Positions 62,379 to 64,000 of a DNA stretch of 64,000 nt are shown one piece after another. The notes under the pieces are model-generated. The model was not told the origin of the DNA, did no database searches, and saw only the letters and a program-made list of their open reading frames with translations. How positions within the stretch are numbered: position 1 is the stretch's first letter; every line of letters begins with the position of its first letter. Made by a program: the position numbers and the translations under genes. This DNA is from Nautilus pompilius (lineage: Eukaryota > Mollusca > Cephalopoda > Nautilida > Nautilidae), in contig JACATO010000067.1 in assembly GCA_018389105.1 (NCBI GenBank), positions 186,001 through 250,000 on the forward strand, given 5' to 3'.

Positions 62379-62390
62379 GGCCGCCATCTT
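62379..62390 (+). promoter_or_regulatory. YY1-like site at the THAP gene promoter
   Basis: ggccgccatctt reads AAGATGGCGGCC on the other strand, the consensus YY1 site. It lies about 90 bp upstream of the THAP ATG, a position typical of the 5' UTR or start-site region of housekeeping genes. Confidence 0.5.
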
Positions 62391-62479
62391 TACTCCGTCA
62401 AGTCGTTGATCCGCCGCGCGTACACACGCTTCCGTCTGTGGTGTTTTTTTTTTCTCTCCCTCCTCCGGTGTCCCGCGAA

Positions 62480-63285
62480 ATGGCGCAGTGCAAAGCGTAC
62501 GGGTGCGTGAACAACAAGCGCCGGAACAAGGACAAGCACTACTTCTGCGTGCCCAAGCCCACCACGGAGGCGAAGAAGGCGCTGGCGAGGAAGTGGCTGC
62601 ACAACATCGGCACGGGGCACAGCGTGAAGACCTTCAACTTCGGCAGGAACTCGGTGGTGTGCGAGGACCACTTCGAGCCGTCCTGCTACCAGGAGGACCT
62701 CAAGGCCCGCCTGCTCGGCTACCCGCCCCGCAAGCGCCTCCGGGAGGACGCCGTGCCCACCATCTTCCGGCACGCGCCCAGGAGGGAGGACTCCGGCCGG
62801 AGGGACCGGCTCGTGAAGCGGAACGACCGCAAGGTGAGTTGGAAAGAAAACGCGTTTGTCTTGTGTTTCCTCGTTGATGGATCTCCCTTGAAGTCAGTCA
62901 GTCTGTCTGTCTGTGGGGGTCAGCTGAAGCCGCCCGTGTGAGGAGGGGGGGGGGTTATTGACCCCACAAATAATCGTGAGAGGTCCGGTGGAAGCGGAAA
63001 ACTTCGGTGACCTTCACCCTGTGGAGATCCTTAACAATGCCCCACCTTCCTGTAGCTGCTCCGTTTTGAACCAATTCGTTTTTTTTCCTGGAAAGAAACC
63101 GCCCATCAGTGAACATCCTTTAAAAATCTATTTTCCAGTACGTTCAGAGCGTGCTGCAGCCCGCGGACAGACAACAGCCAGAGAACACGGGGGCTGCTGC
63201 TGCTGCTGCTGCTGCCTCCCCCCAAGACCACCTTAACGGCCGCGTAGCGGGGAGTGGCATCTGGACTACGGGGTACCCTAAAACG
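62480..63285 (+). CDS. THAP-domain zinc-finger protein, first two coding exons (gene continues past window)
   Basis: THAP domains are C2CH zinc-binding DNA-binding modules, found in nuclear regulators and in P-element-type transposases. Exon 62480-62833 (118 codons) starts MAQCKAYGC and has C4, C9, C61 and H64 as zinc ligands, invariant P25, W39 and F65, and the AVPTIF motif at 91-96, so the domain is complete. A GTGAGT donor follows. Exon 63139-63285 joins in phase 0 (acceptor ttttccag) and adds 49 codons with an eight-alanine run encoded mainly by GCT, before a GTAAGT donor. Exon 1 is extremely GC-rich, unlike its surroundings. No later exon is recognisable before 64000. Which THAP family member it is cannot be told from the domain alone. 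Confidence 0.88.
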
Positions 63286-64000
63286 GTAAGTTTATCATCA
63301 AAGAATCTGTCCGTCTTCTCGTCTCTATTCAGATCCCTGCTTCCAAAATGGTGTAAACAATCGACTCTCCTCCCACCTGTACGCACACGCCTACATCGTC
63401 AGCCAGTCCCCACCATGTCACACACACACACACAGTAATTCTTTAAGAGAGCTGCTCTAAGTGGGGTATTTTATCTATTTTGTGGTGTCACTTATCTTTG
63501 TTCCATGTATATTTGATGGCCTGAAGATTATAAATTGATTTTGTTTGTTTTTTTTAAAAAAAAAATTTAGTAATTTTTAAACAGGTTTTACAAACAATTT
63601 GTCGGTGATCTTAATTACACTGTCTTCTAGAATCTGAATAGGAAATGCAGATGGATAGTGTGTTATGTGCAGAAAGTTGGTTAGGACATCTTCCATCACC
63701 ACATTATAATAGTAACTGAACTAACTAATGGACCTATATTTCAGATATCTGTCTTTGTTGCTATCAGCGGTGATTAAGACTGCAATCCAAATCAATCTTC
63801 CTCAGGTCTAAGTAAATTCGGATGATTGATGGCAACAGGAAAAGTTTGCTGAAATGTGAGTTCATTAATTAACTCAGTTATTAACTTTTCTATTTTCATA
63901 TTTATTTGAAGCAAATGGTTTTATAGTATTAGTCTTAAAAAAAAAAAGTTCAGCTTTTCTTTACATGCTTCTTAGATCAGCTTATATGTAAATGGGTAGG
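63286..64000 (+). other. THAP gene intron 2, incomplete
   Basis: Apart from a short (CA)n run near 63420-63435 nothing is recognisable. An acceptor-like site at about 63768 opens a frame that stops at once in the phase required. Confidence 0.5.

Noticed and set aside
62390-62773. 127-codon minus-strand frame and a second plus-strand frame over the THAP exon
   Set aside because: They are shadows of the GC-rich THAP exon; only the frame starting MAQCKAYGC has the zinc ligands.

Overview
This window is animal nuclear DNA: AT-rich, intron-dense, with GT-AG spliced genes, no operons, and introns packed with decayed transposons. The gene set (EFCAB6-, TAF12-, CCDC174-, DYNLT1- and THAP-type) is metazoan. 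The many tRNA-derived SINEs, Tc1/mariner, hAT and pogo/Tigger remnants, and LINE fragments suggest a mollusc, probably a coleoid cephalopod such as an octopus. That placement is an inference from repeat style, not from a diagnostic marker.

Layout. (1) 1-26.1 kb, plus strand: the last 18 coding exons (1053 complete codons before the stop) of an EFCAB6-like multi-EF-hand gene; its 5' part lies before the window. Its introns hold LINE, SINE, pogo, Tc1 and mariner fossils. (2) 26.5-37 kb, minus strand: a complete TAF12 gene (152 aa, four coding exons) ending tail-to-tail with EFCAB6. Its introns contain a nearly full-length Tigger transposon, a hAT (ZBED/GTF2IRD2-like) transposase remnant and a non-autonomous hAT-like element. 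(3) 36.2-37.3 kb: GC-rich promoter shared head-to-head by TAF12 and CCDC174. (4) 37.2-49.65 kb, plus strand: complete CCDC174 (11 coding exons, 478 aa as read), with a possible 1-nt frameshift near its C-terminus. (5) 51.3-57 kb, minus strand: complete DYNLT1-type dynein light chain (5 exons, 113 aa). Intron 1 holds an 89-bp minisatellite of eight units, a LINE fragment and a SINE. (6) 57.7-62.3 kb: a GC-rich island with a possible unrecognised first exon, a 0.36-kb tandem duplication, and hAT and Tc1 remnants. (7) 62.4-64 kb, plus strand: first two coding exons of a THAP-domain gene, running off the window.

The genes are not a pathway. They are independent cell-biology genes (calcium binding, TFIID/SAGA, RNA processing, dynein transport, DNA-binding zinc finger) arranged as alternating divergent and convergent pairs. 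I found no CRISPR, operon or defence-type system and no convincing new system. The most unusual items are the DYNLT1-intron minisatellite, a GC-AG intron in EFCAB6, the CCDC174 reading-frame break, the orphan exon candidate at 58.1 kb and the layered transposons.
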